Shown: piece after piece, positions 10,546 to 24,460 of the stretch | Layout: each line of letters opens with the position of its first letter | Numbering within the stretch: the stretch's first letter is position 1 | NCBI GenBank assembly: GCA_014529385.2 | Contig: CM043963.1 | Coordinates: forward strand, 2,607,001-2,671,000 | Source of the DNA: Adiantum capillus-veneris | Lineage: Eukaryota > Streptophyta > Polypodiopsida > Polypodiales > Pteridaceae | Length of the DNA stretch: 64,000 nt | Direction: 5' to 3' | Notes under the pieces: model-generated | The model's database searches: none | The model's input: the letters and a program-made list of their open reading frames with translations, nothing else | Told to the model about the DNA's origin: nothing | Position numbers and translations under genes: made by a program

Positions 10546-13500
10546 CTGGTATCTCTGGAGACCTATGAAGGAAGTGGGCCTTGCATGGCTTGTTGCATCT
10601 GTTGCTCTCTTGCTCTCTCTCTATCCCTCTTGGAGGGCGTGGTCCTCAAAATTGGGGGGGCGACGGAGGGTTTGCATGCCTCGCATGGGGGAGAAGAAGC
10701 AACCGCAGGAAGACTATGCGGGCATGGCCACTTGGCAGACGAGGTCGAAGGTCGAGGGTTGAGAGCCGTGTGCAAGCACCCCTAGGAGGGGTAAGCGAGG
10801 TGAGGTCGGCCATCTCCAAAGCTCTCGCAGAGTGGCTCTGCGGGGTCGCAGAAGGCGGGGGAGTCTTTTACGTCACAGGGCCGCAGGTCGTCGACCATTG
10901 CATGATGAAGCAATTTCAGACCATTGCTTGCCGCCATCGCTTTTTCTTCTTCGTTTTCCACTTGGGGGGCCGCCCACAGTCAAAGGGTGGCCACCCTTCA
11001 AGGGTCTTAAGGGGCATACACACCCCCCATTCAAAAAGCTTCAGGTGAAACGGCACAGTAAGCTTCGAACTCCGCCTCGATGATGAGACACCGTAGCCGA
11101 CGCCAAGGGTGCCATGAGTTGCAGAAATTTTCTGAGTTGCATACTGTTTTCTGTTCTCAAGTCTTTTTCCGGCTCTCATGCACGAACGTGCAGTCGAGGA
11201 TAGTCGGCATCGATAAGGCAACCAAGGACTGAGCCTGCCAAGGAGAAGCCGGTTCAAGCACCATAGCGGCTCGAACACACAACTCATGCAAGGCATGCCA
11301 AGTGGGGCTCAAAAAAATTGAAAGCCAGCCAGGAGCCTCGGTATGACTTAAGATTGGCCAAGGTAAGGCCAAAATCAACACAGATATTGAGGATCGAGGG
11401 AAGTCAACATTACAAGCACCCATGAGAAGTGCATCAACAGAGACTATGAAGGGCAAGACATTTCCGGCTAGGATGTGGCATGCAAGACATGCGGCAAATT
11501 GCAGCAACATGTTTGCAATTTGTAGAACTTTCATGCATATGATGCATGTAGTGGTTACCAATTCGACGACTGCTTCATATTTGATGGAGATGGCAATATA
11601 CACATTCCCGATGGCCGGTAAGTACAATAAACTTGAAATTGATGTTTCTCATTCATTTCAATCTTGAAATTTTTTTGCAAGGCGAGCTTCAAGACCATTG
11701 CTTATGGTGGAAGGGGAGCTTGTTCCACAGAGTGTTTGTCAAGGACAAACGTCTGCAAGGTGTAAGTATGACCAACACTAAGTGCAAACACGTTTTTTTA
11801 GCAGTACAAGCATGTACAGGCAAGGCCTGTGGCTTGAACGGTAAATCTGTGAATGTATGGTCAAAGTACTCAGCAAGGCTGATCATTAACTGCCATTCCA
11901 AGAAGCTGTCAAACACGTTGCTCGGCCTAGACTTCTAGGCCAGTTGTCTGTCATTAAAGCAATTAGACAACGACAGGATCCACCCATAGTCGGCAAGCAT
12001 GATCCGATGAGTTTTTCAAGACATCAGTGGAGCAAGGCTCCGTCTACGTACTCAACTCAAGCAGGTACAATGCACATCTATTGCAAGTATTTTGCTGTTT
12101 TTCAACACTTTGTACAATTCGACAAGGTCGATTAGTTGTGCATGTTCGACAAGGTCAACTTTCTCTTGCCATAATAATGTATGTGTACTTATGTGGAGCA
12201 AGGCTTCCCTTTCACCATTTGGCATAGCTGTTTCCAAAGTTTGGAATCTGCTAATAGCAAGAGCTTGAGGAAACTTGCCACGATGTCTGCAAGTTTTTAA
12301 AATCACACGAGGGCGTGTATGATACATACACTCACTCATTCGAGCAACAAATATGGCTAGGAGCCAAATTTAAGTGAGTTTTTATTTCCAAAACTCAAGA
12401 CAACTGGTCACGGCAGGGCAACCAGGTTAGATAATTTCAAGTTTTCTTGTTTTTCTACATTTTAACTTTTAAGTTGGCAAAGATTGCCCATTGTACAAAC
12501 CACTTTGACACCATTTATGAGAAGCAAGGCTTCTAACCCGTACCACGATCCTGACGTTGACTTCAACTCAACGACATTGGTACACAGTTCTGGGCATTCG
12601 ATAACGTGCAGATATAAGCTCACAATTGACGTATGACAACGGTAAATTGTGATGTATCCATGCCCGATTGTGTAAGGCACTTCTGGTATCGGCTCAATCT
12701 ATAGGGCCGTCAATGTCGCCAAGGGCTTAAGCCTCTGTGTGCATGGCATGCCAGTGAGATTGACATAATTGCATCTCATTCTTATTTACGCTTCTGCTAT
12801 AACACTACCTTCTCTGTCAAGGAAAGGTACGTGACTGATGTCTTAACGACATTTTTTTAATTTATGTTTCTTTACAAGAAAAGTGCCATACTAAAGTCAC
12901 TCTGATACAGTCCTGCCCATATATATGGTAGGGGAGTCCAACTGTGAATTATGGTATCTTTCTCTGAGAGATGTACAAGCACATTGTTGTGCGCTTATAG
13001 GATAAGCTATGGCACACACATGGTCTGCATTGGAGCATATGCAAGGGGCATACAACACATTAAAATAAGGGGTTTTTCTTCCGCCCATCATTCTCTCTCT
13101 TTTCAACTTCTATGCGGGAAAGGTGAAACTAGGCATGATTCTATGTGCCATCTGTTTGTAATCCATCAATGATTGCTTTCCAGCTCGCACAATTCTATTC
13201 AATTGAGTACACATCAATTTTGATGGACAAGAAAGAGTCTTGCCATTACTAATTTTTTTGGGTGTGATTTTAGCACTACACTTTGAGTGTAACAATCAAC
13301 TTGAGTTTTTGAACGTCTTAAACTCATAAGGGCTTATCTCTACCAAGGTGCATAGATGCAGCCATCATTTCAGACAGCACGATTGTTCACAACAACCCAA
13401 GATTACTGTAATTTTAGGTTTGGAAAAGACCTAGTGGTGCATACGATTCCACCTTCAGTAGATCTCCTATTTCATCGATAGCACTAAGAGTGTTTATATG

Positions 13501-15622
13501 CGTCCAGTTGTGGGGTACGACCAGGTCGTGATTACTAAATCACTTATTACAGTGTGGTGGTCAATTCTTGGAATCTTCACACTTGCACTTTGAAGGAAAG
13601 AAGTCCATAAGCTACCAAGGGCTAGTGGATAATTTCAACTTCCAATGTTGAATTCAGATACTGTTGGCTGCTAGTTGAGCAATTTCCATACAAAAGTCTA
13701 ACCAAGGGGTTTGGCAATGTCGATTTTAATCGAGGGGTTTGGATTGCAACGGCAACACCCAAGGTTACATGTAGGTTACATGTGAAACAGCAACACCCAA
13801 GGTTACATGTGAAACACTACTTGCATTTTACTAATTTTCAAATCAGTGCTCCCAAGTCTTTGCAAGTGGGTAATTTGGGCAGGTGCCTTTCACTACCGAT
13901 AAGTGAACACTAGGTGTAACCTTCAAGTACGCATTTGATTTGGGTTTGTTTCTTTTTTGCTTTTCCACGAAGGATGCATAAACTATGTTGTCATCCATTT
14001 TTGCTCTTAAGAGAAATGACAAGGTCATGTAAGAGCCAATAAATTTGGGCCCTGTAGTGTCCAAAATAAATTTTTGCATTATGTAGTTATATATCCACTT
14101 GTAGGGTTTTATTTGGCACATGTTGTCGCATGGGAGACAACATGGTCTACGAACTCAAGGAGTTTGGTTTAGCCAATGTGAAGCATGGATAATGAGAGTC
14201 TCTCTTACGCACGTCGCATGTGTGTTTACAATTACCTCCACACCGAAGTACATCTTCTACTTGCAGGATGTTCTTTTTTCAGACATCCTTACCTGAGACA
14301 TATTCCACATGTGGAGAATATGAGTCTCTAGGACTGACACTGGCGCCGCTACTTCAATTATGTGTCGCGACGATATCCCTAGGTGCTGGTTGAATCCATT
14401 TTCTAGACCATTTTTTGCATGTCGTATCAGGAACAATTTCAGTGGCCAGGAATTATTGGATACTTAGAACCATTTGTTAAGGTTACAAGTGTTACTAAAT
14501 CACATTAACGGATGGTTGTTTATGTATATAGAAAGGATATGTGTTGTTAATGAAAAAGTTTCATTGTTTGTACCTAGAAGGGACTTATGGTTTACCTTCT
14601 ATTATGGTTTGAACGTTTCAACAAGGCTTGCAAATGATTGTAGTAGCAAGTATTAGTTTCTTTTAAGAACTATTTACATTCCTCTTTAATGTGTGCAAGG
14701 AGCATCACATTCGCCATCAGTATTGGCAAGGATGATCATGGATATACATGTTTGGATGTGTTTTTGTTAAATGCATGCACACTAGGTGTTATGGGTCCTA
14801 GTGTTTAGCATAGACTGATTTGGAGCGGCATGCATATTCATCACATTGATTGCTTATGAAGCATTTTTCACTCTATGTGTAGATGAGATGATCTCCCAAT
14901 CACCAATAAAGGTCATGGCCCGGTTTGGGTGCTTGTGGATCTTTGAAGTTAACAAAGATGGTATTCCTCACATTGTTGATTTCTCAGCAATGTTGTAAGG
15001 AACAATGGTCCCTATTTACCAATCATTCTGGAAGACTGTCTATAAACCGAGGAGAATCACACCTCCATACTGTCAGTATCCAAGGGGATAGGCAGATTAC
15101 AAAGTGTAATTTTGGGCTAAAGGACATGCAAAGTGCATACGTTAGCACCAAGAATTCCAATTAGTAAGCATTTCTTTCTCTAGTTGGAGCTTCATGTTTA
15201 AGTCAGGTTCTCAACCTTGAACGCTAGTTATGGTGGGATTGTCAACTGATGAAAATTGAGAACGAGTCAATGACTTATATTTTGTTGACAAATTACGTCA
15301 GCCAGTTACTTTATGAAAAGTGAAAAGAGGTACTCTTTTGGGCACATCTTTGTTGTGATAACTCGTTTAGCATGCTCGTATGCATTCTAAATATAGTCTA
15401 CACACTACGTTGGATAGGAATCAGTAACACATGACGGTTGCAACTGGACAACAATGTGGAGAATCAAGAACAATGTGAAAAATCAAGATGTTAATCTTGG
15501 TTTCATTGAACCACCTACTAAACCGTGTTTTGATCAAGCAAATAGCTGGATCCATGAAGGATGCCATTGTGGAAAACATTAGTGTATCACCACTCTTGTT
15601 GTCAAGGACGAAAACTCTTCTC
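10546..15622 (+). mobile_element. Interior of LTR element F, no recognisable gag or pol
   Basis: About 5 kb lies between the matching LTR starts. The first 550 bases (10,560-11,080) are much more GC-rich than the rest. The remainder has stops in every frame and shows no zinc knuckle, protease or YxDD motif. A hydrophobic 156-codon open stretch on the minus strand (11157-11627) resembles nothing I know. At 13,740-13,820 a short AACACCCAAGGTTACATGT unit is duplicated. Just before the polypurine tract an acidic/serine-rich plus-strand tail could be the last trace of pol. The element is either non-autonomous or very old. Confidence 0.45.
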
Positions 15623-15636
15623 CAAGGGGGGAGTAA
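15623..15636 (+). promoter_or_regulatory. Polypurine tract of element F
   Basis: CAAGGGGGGAGTAA directly precedes the TGTCATGCC LTR start, placing it as the plus-strand primer for the right LTR and giving the element plus orientation. Confidence 0.65.
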
Positions 15637-15780
15637 TGTCATGCCAAGGGTAGGACTGGGTAGGGCTAAGGGCTAGGATGGACATGCAGTCAGGGGGGTC
15701 CCTATGTTTAATAGGCCAAGTGATTATATAGGGCATGGCTGGGTGGTGATGAGCATATTTTAGTTCCCTCTGCATTCCAT
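15637..15780 (+). repeat. Right LTR edge of element F
   Basis: Copy of the LTR start seen at 10403, including the GGGGGGTCCCTATGTTTA block and a TATATAGGG box near 15,730. Similarity ends near 15,780. From there to 16,590 nothing is recognised. Confidence 0.7.
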
Positions 15781-16781
15781 ATGCATTGTATGAAAAACAC
15801 TGAAAAAAGGCTCCCTTTCCCTACATGAGAAAATTTCTAAATCTTTGTGGATGACGGGAGGTTGTGTTGACTATGCGGATGGCCGGTTGCAAGGCACACG
15901 CCTAGGACAAAGCACTGGTTTGTAATACACATGTGTGAAGGGCTAGGGGGTAGATATTTATAGTGATGAGTTTTAAACTCAAGATTTGGGGGTCCGTATT
16001 GATGGCAAGGACCACTCGGAGCTATGGTGACATGTGCAGTAGCATGTGCAAGTCAAAGGACCCGTGGGACGTCAAGTGAAAGCCATGTGCAAAAATGGAT
16101 GTGGGGCATGTGGTGAGTTGCGACTCTATGACAACATTTAAGAAACAAATATGCCAAATTTCTAACTTAGCCTAAAGTTTGGCTCATGATATTCTTTGAC
16201 CAAAATTAGACCAAAATTGCTAAAATAAAATCCTTTTGATTTCCTTAGAATATAATGATGTTGTTATTCTCTTATGCACACCTATTGATAGCAAGTGGTG
16301 ATTAGTAACTGAGGCAATTAGAGAGCGTACAAGGTGTAATTAGAAGCTCTAATCAAAGACATAGTGCACACATAAGCTATAGGTTTCAAGAGTAAAAAAT
16401 GATTTTGAGCACACAAATCTTTTGCGATGCACTTGCAAGCCAAAAAAAAACAAGAATTGCTTACACATACATACTCTAAATGTGATTGATATGCTTGCTC
16501 AATTGATATCTTGTTAAAAGAGAACAAAATGGAAGGGCACACACTAACTAAAAATTAAAACACACTTGATTAGTTGGCTTATAAAAGAGGACACACACAC
16601 ACACACACACAACTTGCTTAACCAAACTCGCAATGAGGATAGTGGCTCAATGGAAATCCATGAATGTATCCCACAATTATGAGATGATTAACCAATAGAT
16701 TAGTGTGTGGATTATCTAGGGAGAGTGATTAGAGAAGCGGCCAAGGCTCTCGTGTGATTAGGAAGTGCCAATAACCGTAAG

Positions 16782-16793
16782 GCTCTGATACCA
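16782..16793 (-). promoter_or_regulatory. Reversed primer site, initiator-Met tRNA (copy A)
   Basis: GCTCTGATACCA is the reverse complement of TGGTATCAGAGC. On the minus strand it follows ...AAACA-ctatatat, so an LTR would extend to the right of 16802. Confidence 0.6.
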
Positions 16794-19655
16794 ATATATA
16801 GTGTTTATTTTGGATATTCCAATAAAGCATGCATGCTTAATACATTAGTTAAGAGTAGTGCATGCTTAATTTAAAAAGAGAGTGTGTTAATGGACAAAGC
16901 AGACATAATTATTGCATTATGAAGTGTGTAGAAAGCATGCTCTTAAGTAGAGCTAGAGTAGCATCTCTCCACTCACATGAATGACATCACGAAATCTCTC
17001 CACTCACATAGATGACATCACGCAACGCTTATCTTCATGGTACAATGGATGAACAGGCTTGATCACATCACACACATCGAATATCACATGGTTTGACTAC
17101 ATGTCTTGACATAAAGGATGAAGACATGGAGAGGGTGTTCACACATCAAGTTCAAAAAAGTTCATACCCAGATAGCTAGCACGACTTAAGCTCAATTTTT
17201 GCAGGTGAGAGCTCCATAAGTCAACCAATTGGTTTCACAATTGATTATTAGTCTTGGCGCATAGGTGTCCTTGTAGATCACCACACTATCACACATGAAT
17301 TTTTCAACTAATCCGATTGCTAAGGGTGATTAAAAAACGCATCAATTCCATGCAGCAATAATTGATTGTCCACGGTGTTGCGAGGTTGTGGTACTTAGGC
17401 CTAGAGGAAGCTACGTTATTAAGGGTTTTGCAAGATGTGATTTCAATGTGCAGGATTTACGATCCAGGCATAGAAATATTTTCACACAATCTTGGCACAC
17501 ACTTTCCCATGACTATTTAGAGAGCAATGGTTTCACTTTTGTGCAAATTTTGGTCTTATAGCTCCCTTGGAATCTTGATCTCTACCAATGCTTGGCTTTG
17601 TTTCGCAGCTTAACTTTGGTCCCAAATGGTTTCGCCTTTGGATTCCTAAGATGTGGGGTGTTTAAGGAGGTTTCAGCTATGTAGCGGCTAGCCTTGTTGT
17701 ATCCAAATTGATTTTCACCTTCAACCCTAAATTTCCTAGCTTGCCTATTTTGCAAATTTTTGTGACGTTTCTAGTGTATTGGCCTACCTCTTGATGTCCA
17801 AATGGTTTGAGATTTTGAATTTAGGTTCTTACAACTCTACAAAAGCTGTTATAAGTTCTTGTAATTAGTTGGTGCTTATCCATGGATTTTGATCCATGCT
17901 AATGACTAGTTTTTCTCAAAACTTGTAAGCTTCTTGCAAATAGTCTACTAATACTCTTTTCAAGGTCTAAAGGCTTTTTGGATTCTCAATGTCCAATATG
18001 TCAGATATTTCGGAGTGTTTTAGAGTTATGTCACTTCTAATCAAATTATGGTCAACTTTAGTTTTTGGATACCACTTTTGAAGATAGCATGTGATGTTTT
18101 TATGCCTACTTATCCTACTCTTAGTGGTACACAAATAAAAGTATTGAAAGGGATTCTAAGCTAACAAAAACTTAGATGGAAATGGATTTTCAATGAAAAT
18201 ATAAAAGCACAAGAGTGATAGTCTCATGGACATAGACAGTTCAACCCGAAACCATTCACAAACATGAAAACCCCTTTACACAAGAGAACCAACAAGAATC
18301 CCTTTCTTCTAGATCTCCCAAGTACCAAATCTAGAGTTTGGATACTATACCGTAGATGGGTATGGAACAAAGAGTCTCTAAGCAAAGAATAGGTCACCCT
18401 ATCAACCTACAATCAATCCCTGGCAATGGTGCCAATGTTAGTGGTGTGCCACGACGATTGAGAAGTCAACCTGGTTGGGCACTGAGACTACATCAGCATG
18501 TCAAACACAAAGAAATGGACTCTTCGCAATAAACACAAAGCTAACAAACAAAGTTACCAAATCAAGCACAACAAAAAACCAATCTTTCTATGATATCTAG
18601 TTGCAAAATCACGCGTTTCAATGAGCAAACAAGCTCAAAAAAAACAAAGGGAAGGTTATGCTAGTCATATACCACCTAATTAAGCTGATAAAACATCATT
18701 TTGAGCATGAAAAAATTCATCTAGTAAAGGTGTAGAGACTACATGGCCATGGGTTGTTACACATGCTTCATAGAAAACAAACATGCATGGTATAAAAAGG
18801 AATTCTCCTTTCTCTTCCATAGATCTAACATATGAGAATGGTATAGTCCCCTCTCAATTTGAACTTGAGTGGAAATTAGTTTCAAATTTTTTCCAAGATC
18901 CAACTATCAATTAGTGCTAGGTCCCAAACACATCCCTCTATGTGCTCACACATGAGTCTTGACCTACTCAATGTTGACCATGTCAAAATATAACATCTCC
19001 TTTTTTCCACCCATGTGCTTGCATCATCTGTATAGAAAGATAATAGATAGTTGTTGCTAAGTTGTGTGGAAGCAAACTACTAGCTTCTCAACCACATCTA
19101 AGCACTTGATGACGTAATCTTGACCTTTGATACCCATGTGCTTCAAGAATTGCATTATGTAATGGAAATTTGAATAATTGTTTGTTATTTATTTGAAATT
19201 GATTTATAAACGATGCACTGAGGATAATATGGTATGATGTTGTTTTTTAATTAATTTGTGAGTGGTTAAATGTTGAACAAGGTAGTGATAGCTTCTACTT
19301 TGTCAAGATTTTTCCATGGTGCCACCACTTTTTGGAGGCCGGTGGGGCGAGCAATCATTTTACATAATTTATGCCATTGAAATAGAGCATTTTTAGAAAT
19401 TTGGTAATTATTTTGTGAGCTTGTTATGAGCAATGATTTTTTTATACCGAAGTGATTATTGCAGCTATTTTGAGCATGGACTATCAGGGGTAGGGTTAAG
19501 GTGGCATGATTAGAGTAGCATTCATAATGAGATATTAGAGAAATGAATTAGACATTGCACAATGAGGAAAAATCAATGACAATACTTAAGTAGGAAAATG
19601 GACTAACAAAACTACTACTATGTGTACAAAGCGTGGCTACTTATAAGAGAAAAAA

Positions 19656-20066
19656 ATGGCTAGGTACACCTCTCAATGGCCAAGCGGCATCTCCTCAAAG
19701 GGAAAAGGTCAACCTCCCAATGTATACTCCAAAGGCACTCTTTTGGATCCTTGTGCAACTCACCTAAGATCACATGCTATCACATGGTTTCCTACTGATT
19801 GGATGATGACTAAACTGGAGATGGTACACACCAACATGTTGTGGCATAGACCAAAGGCCACATACCCAACAAACCTCCCCTTGAACTTTGGACAACTAGA
19901 AAAATTGCATATAGATTTACTACCACACAAGCTAATAGACGTCACACAGATTAATGCCATACATGCTACAACTCGTGGTCTCGTATCTCCCCCTCAAACA
20001 AAGAGTTGCACAAACTCCATGAGTAGGCTGAGGACTAATCATATCCTCTATCGTACATTGCTATAA
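19656..20066 (+). CDS. Conserved small ORF of repeat A, unknown
   Basis: Starts MARYTSQWPSGISSKGKGQP and has 136 codons. A clear homologue lies at 30,241-30,640 in copy B (MARYTSQGPRGISPKGKGQP). The two remain open and similar over about 130 residues, with mainly conservative changes. No domain is recognised. Neighbouring sequence is repeat DNA, and the conserved frame may simply reflect recent duplication. It could be a remnant of an element-encoded protein. Confidence 0.35.
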   Translation: MARYTSQWPSGISSKGKGQPPNVYSKGTLLDPCATHLRSHAITWFPTDWMMTKLEMVHTNMLWHRPKATYPTNLPLNFGQLEKLHIDLLPHKLIDVTQINAIHATTRGLVSPPQTKSCTNSMSRLRTNHILYRTLL

Positions 20067-20233
20067 TCACAGTAAGGTTCAAGTGTAGTACAAACATGAG
20101 GACAACTCTCCTCTTTCTTGCAATCGTCTTTGTCATTGTCCTATGCCATGTTGGCTCTACCTTTTTCTTGATAGATGAGGGGTTACTAAATAGCAATTAG
20201 AGTGGTGCTTATTGAAGAGAGATATAACATACG

Positions 20234-20400
<167 letters not shown>

Positions 20401-20685
20401 CAGGCACAAGATATACATGGCTCACCCAAGTGTGAGATACATCCATGGGAAAGTAGCCACTCACTAGCTTTATACTTCAAACTTGAAGTAATTCACAAAG
20501 ACTTTAAATACCCTCAACAATAGTCTCGCCTGATTCTCTCTCTAGCTTACATTTCTTGCCTTTTCAATTATGTGTAAAAGAGGCCTCCCTTTATAGATTC
20601 TCCTTTATGGCTGCCCTCTTACATGAGAGGCAACGAACTATGTAGAGATGTGTCCATCGACCACTACCCACGGCCATGGACCACC

Positions 20686-20910
20686 CTACGAGGATAAATT
20701 GGGCTCCCTACTTAACATGTCCTTGCTAATGATGGTACTACTATGACACTTTGATGGTGGATGACCTTTGATGCGGCAATTGCTACAATATTTGTTTTTA
20801 TACCAGTCTTGTGAAAAGTGTCCAAGCTTGCCGCACTTGTGACATTGTTTGGCTAGTATGCCAATACAACTTACGGGCACCCTCCTAGTCGGACACACAT
20901 TCCAAAGCAA
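20686..20910 (-). pseudogene. gag: Copia gag nucleocapsid with two zinc knuckles
   Basis: A 74-codon open stretch contains two adjacent CCHC-type knuckles. The first, CHKCGKLGHFSQDW, has lost its final cysteine (C to W). The second, CSNCRIKGHPPSKC, keeps the CX2CX4HX4C pattern. Paired knuckles joined by YKNK are typical of Ty1/copia Gag. No protease or integrase lies to the left; repeat A occupies that side after the AG array. This is a short Gag fragment. Confidence 0.75.
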
Positions 20911-21742
20911 AAACTTTGATAAATTGTACTTTATTTTTTTTGGGAAGAATGTACATGAGCTATGTACAGGTTTTTGTGATGTAATGTCTATTTATGTATG
21001 CAAAGCCTAGAGTAGCCGGCCAATGGCCACTTTTGAAATCCCTAGGTATAAAAGTCAATAGCTCTACTTTGAAAGGGACTTAAACATTCTTTGGATAAAG
21101 AAAGGAGCTCTATTGTACGTACTGCCAAGCAGCTACTTAGTTCAAACTTGTAATCAACATATCTAAAGATTGGGTAATCTATTTTTAATTTGCAGAATTG
21201 CATTGTGTTTCTCTTTTCTTGCTCTTTCATTCAAGTATAAAGCGCATTAAGTTCTGGTGTGGTTTGTGACTTCACATGTGCAAGCTTTATCTTCAAATTT
21301 GAGTGCTTAAATCATTGTTTTATGGCATTTTGGCTATAGGAGAGTGTTATTAGACCTTAGAATGACCTATTTGAGTAGTATTGTTGCAGTCTTTATGAGC
21401 TGGTAAATGATGGATCATGATTTTTTTACCTTGTTAGAATGCTATTAGACTTCGTAGACTTCGTAGCTTCCCTTAAAGTTTCATGGCTATCCGAATCCTT
21501 TTGGTCATCAAAATGGCGTGATGATCGAAAGTGGTGAGATAAGACATAAACAGATTTTTCAATCAGTGATTGCTGATTTGATCTTAAAGTCTGATACTTA
21601 TGCTTGTTAGGTTCACTTATTAAGGATTGACACCCTCAAAGAGACTCCGTGACCCATCCGAGTCACCCCCTGAATATTGACATAAGTACATTAGTGCCCG
21701 AGGCTATGCTATGGACATCTGTTTGCGGCAACCCTCTAACAT

Positions 21743-21760
21743 TGATGCCATTGCCGAGGA
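21743..21760 (+). promoter_or_regulatory. Possible primer site, Asp-tRNA type
   Basis: TGATGCCATTGCCGAGGA follows CTCTAACA, a plausible LTR end. It differs by a few bases from the TGGCGCCGTTGCCGGGGA primer site used by Athila/Tat-like gypsy elements. No following Gag was recognised, and from 21,770 to 22,985 nothing else is identified. Confidence 0.35.
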
Positions 21761-22985
21761 ATAATCCTTAGGTGGTGAGTGACCTAGTTCACATTTAGAG
21801 TCTTTTTTATTTAGAGATTTGTCATCCATTTTACACTTCTTGGCATAGAAATTTCTTTCGATACTTATCAGGACCTGCAAGATATATTATAAAAGAGGGA
21901 AAGTAAGACTATATCTCATAGAATAGAATAACGATAGAAAGAAAAACATCATTATTTACACACCTTTCCATTTATCTCAAAAGCAAAAGCTAAAGAAAAA
22001 TTTGTTTGTGCATTGTGTAGATCTTGCCTCATTTGGTGCAATTTGCATATGGATCTTATCTTCAAGGCGAGCATTTGTTCATTGTTCATCCACATATCAA
22101 TGTCCTGGAACATAGAAATGATCATAAGGATACCCACTTCTTTGTTAGAGACCCATGAGTTCTCCCTTTGTAAAGCTCCTCCCCAATGGAGCCATGCTAG
22201 ATACCCAAAATGTCCATGGCAGACTCCACTGATTGCCATTCGTATATGCTTTAGGGATAGAGATTTGTAAGAAGCACATCAGCACAAAACAAGCAAAAAA
22301 AAAAAGTAACAATTATAAGAGTAATGTACCACAAACAACCCAAAGCAAAGTGGAAATAATAGTCACCATATGAATCACTTATAGTTATCTATGTGCAGAG
22401 GAAGATTGGAGCTCCCGGGATGGAGATGAAGCTCCTTGTGCATGTAAACATGTTCTTTTAGTGTCTTCTTGGCTCTAGAAAGCCTAAAATTTTTCATTGT
22501 TTCTTTCCAATATGACAAGGATTGGTTTTTTGAGGAGTCTTTTCTTCTGTTGCTCTGCTACATTATGATCGAGCTACCCTTGGCTATGGATATTGGGATC
22601 CACTATTTGTGATCGTTTAATGTGGCATAGGTGGTAATGGTTTCAATGGATATGCTTGGGTGTTTAGACCATGTGGATTCCATTGCTTGAGGAAGATGAT
22701 ACACAAGGAAAAGAAGGCTGCGAGAAGATTCAAAAACACTTTTTGGTCGATGAAAGAGATATTTTTAAGGTAAAAGGAGCACATAATGCATAATTACCTT
22801 ATATTTTGTTTCTAAAAAAAATCTTTTTAGAAACTCAAAAGAAATTTTTAAAATGAATGTTTTGTTATGGAAGCCTCCTCTCATTGGCCTAGAGTTCTAA
22901 ACATTAAAAGGCAAAAAAGAGACCTCAAACTTCCCCTAATGACTATAGTCAACAGACACTAGGGCCTTGACTTCACTAGGCCTTT

Positions 22986-24460
22986 CCTCTAACACCCATA
23001 CCATCTTTATGGATCTTTGCACTTTGATCTCTTTTGAATTGACACTCCAAGTGCAATAATTTGATTTGAAGTGATGGTTGGGATGGTCCCTGCTCCCATG
23101 TTCGGTCCCTCCTTAAGACTCACCTCGGTGAATCCCTCAAACATATAGGTGTAATATCTCTCCAACAATGTATCATACAAAATTTTCTTTATGATCGGTT
23201 CCAAGGGAGCCAATGTCCCTGATTCACACCCTCTTTCATAGAAATATTGCACACTTGGTCTCTTACTATAGGGTTTCTAATCGGGCCAAATCTACTTGAT
23301 CTCAAATACATCAAGAAATAATGACTCTTGCAAAACCCTAACTGGTTACCTCTTTAGTCATTTCTAGATCTTCAACTCGGAATCACCTCAAATTGCAATA
23401 CTCTAGCATTCACAATCTGCACAATAAACACTCGATGGCTATGAGCTTACATCCACTCTCTTAGTCCAAAGTCTTGAATCGATCAAACACTCCTTTTTGC
23501 ACAAAACCTATCCTGACTTGTAGAATTCTCTAATGATGCCCAAATTCAATTATATACTCCTAATGATTATATCTAACTATGGTATCACTTTGGGTTCAAT
23601 ATGCTATAGGGAAACATGGATCGTGATCCATGTATCTCAATGGAAAAATGGAATGAAACTTTGTAAAAGGCTTGCCCTTGGTACCTTGGTACCAGATATG
23701 TCTTTTATGTGATTTAGACTCATTTAGGTGAGCTAAAAATCAAACCCTAGGTCTGACTTTGCAATTTTTACCATGATTGTTTTTGGCCCTTTTGGTCTAT
23801 TTTTGGATTTTTTAAAACAATTTTGTCTCTACTACAATCTGCCTAGGTCTCTGCCCAAATTCTCAGATGGGGGACATGGATCGTGATCCATGTTCCATTT
23901 CTTTTGGACATGAATTTTGGTCATCTGGTAGACTCTATTGTTTGGAGCCTACTTCCAAAATCTTTTGGGATTTGGATAGGAAAGAGTTGAAAACCCCCAA
24001 ATTTTGGTCAGATGGACCAATCTTAATTGATTTTCCACAATTTGTCATTTTTGAGTGTGTCTTTGACCCCAATTTGATCCCAAATTTTGGTTTCAATTGT
24101 TTGAAGTTAGTGTTTCTCAATTGGTATTTTGATTTTGATGAGTTTTTTGAGGTCATTTGGCACCCTCTTTTTGGTTTTAGATCACAGCTTCCATATCTCT
24201 ACCATTAAATTTTTGAAATTTCAGAGTTATGATCTTCTTGCCCCAAAATATGGTTTTCAATCCTTTTGCACTCATCTTTTCATCCCAATTCGATGGTGAT
24301 GGTTTCTACTTACCCTACTCCTATGTGCTGGAAAGAAACTTGAAAAAGAAAAAGAAAAAATTCATAACGAAAAATGGAACATCACTCTCAAAACATTGAG
24401 AAAATTTAAAGAATGAAATGCCTTTGTCTATCTCACTCACAACTCTCTTTACCCTTCAAG
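22986..24460 (-). pseudogene. gag: Gypsy G leader and Gag N-terminus, remnant copy
   Basis: Homologous to 42,780-44,860. The coding part (23,007-23,252) gives PLEPIIKKILYDTLLERYYT and FEGFTEVSLKEG, which match PLETIIEESMSDTSLKRSYT and AKGFDGVSFKEG in the longer copy. The leader (to the right) carries the same spaced CATGGAT-ATCCATG palindromes at 23614 and 23874. Only the Gag N-terminus and leader survive here. Confidence 0.7.

Larger units (their letters stand above)
16590..20122. repeat. Dispersed 3-kb repeat, copy A
   Basis: Nearly colinear with 27,612-30,688. Both begin with an (AC)n run, share GCTCTGATACCA (16782-16793), and run through matching intergenic text to a similar plus-strand ORF near the right end. 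Copy A keeps about 400 bases (17,045-17,455) missing from copy B. The element type is unclear. The reversed initiator-Met primer site suggests a minus-strand LTR element whose LTR starts at TGTTTATTTTGG (16802). Confidence 0.85.

Noticed and set aside
13054-13075. About 20 bases (ACATTAAAATAAGGGGTTTTT-like) shared with 63,790
   Set aside because: The match is short and AT-rich and the flanks differ, so it is probably chance or a very old repeat.
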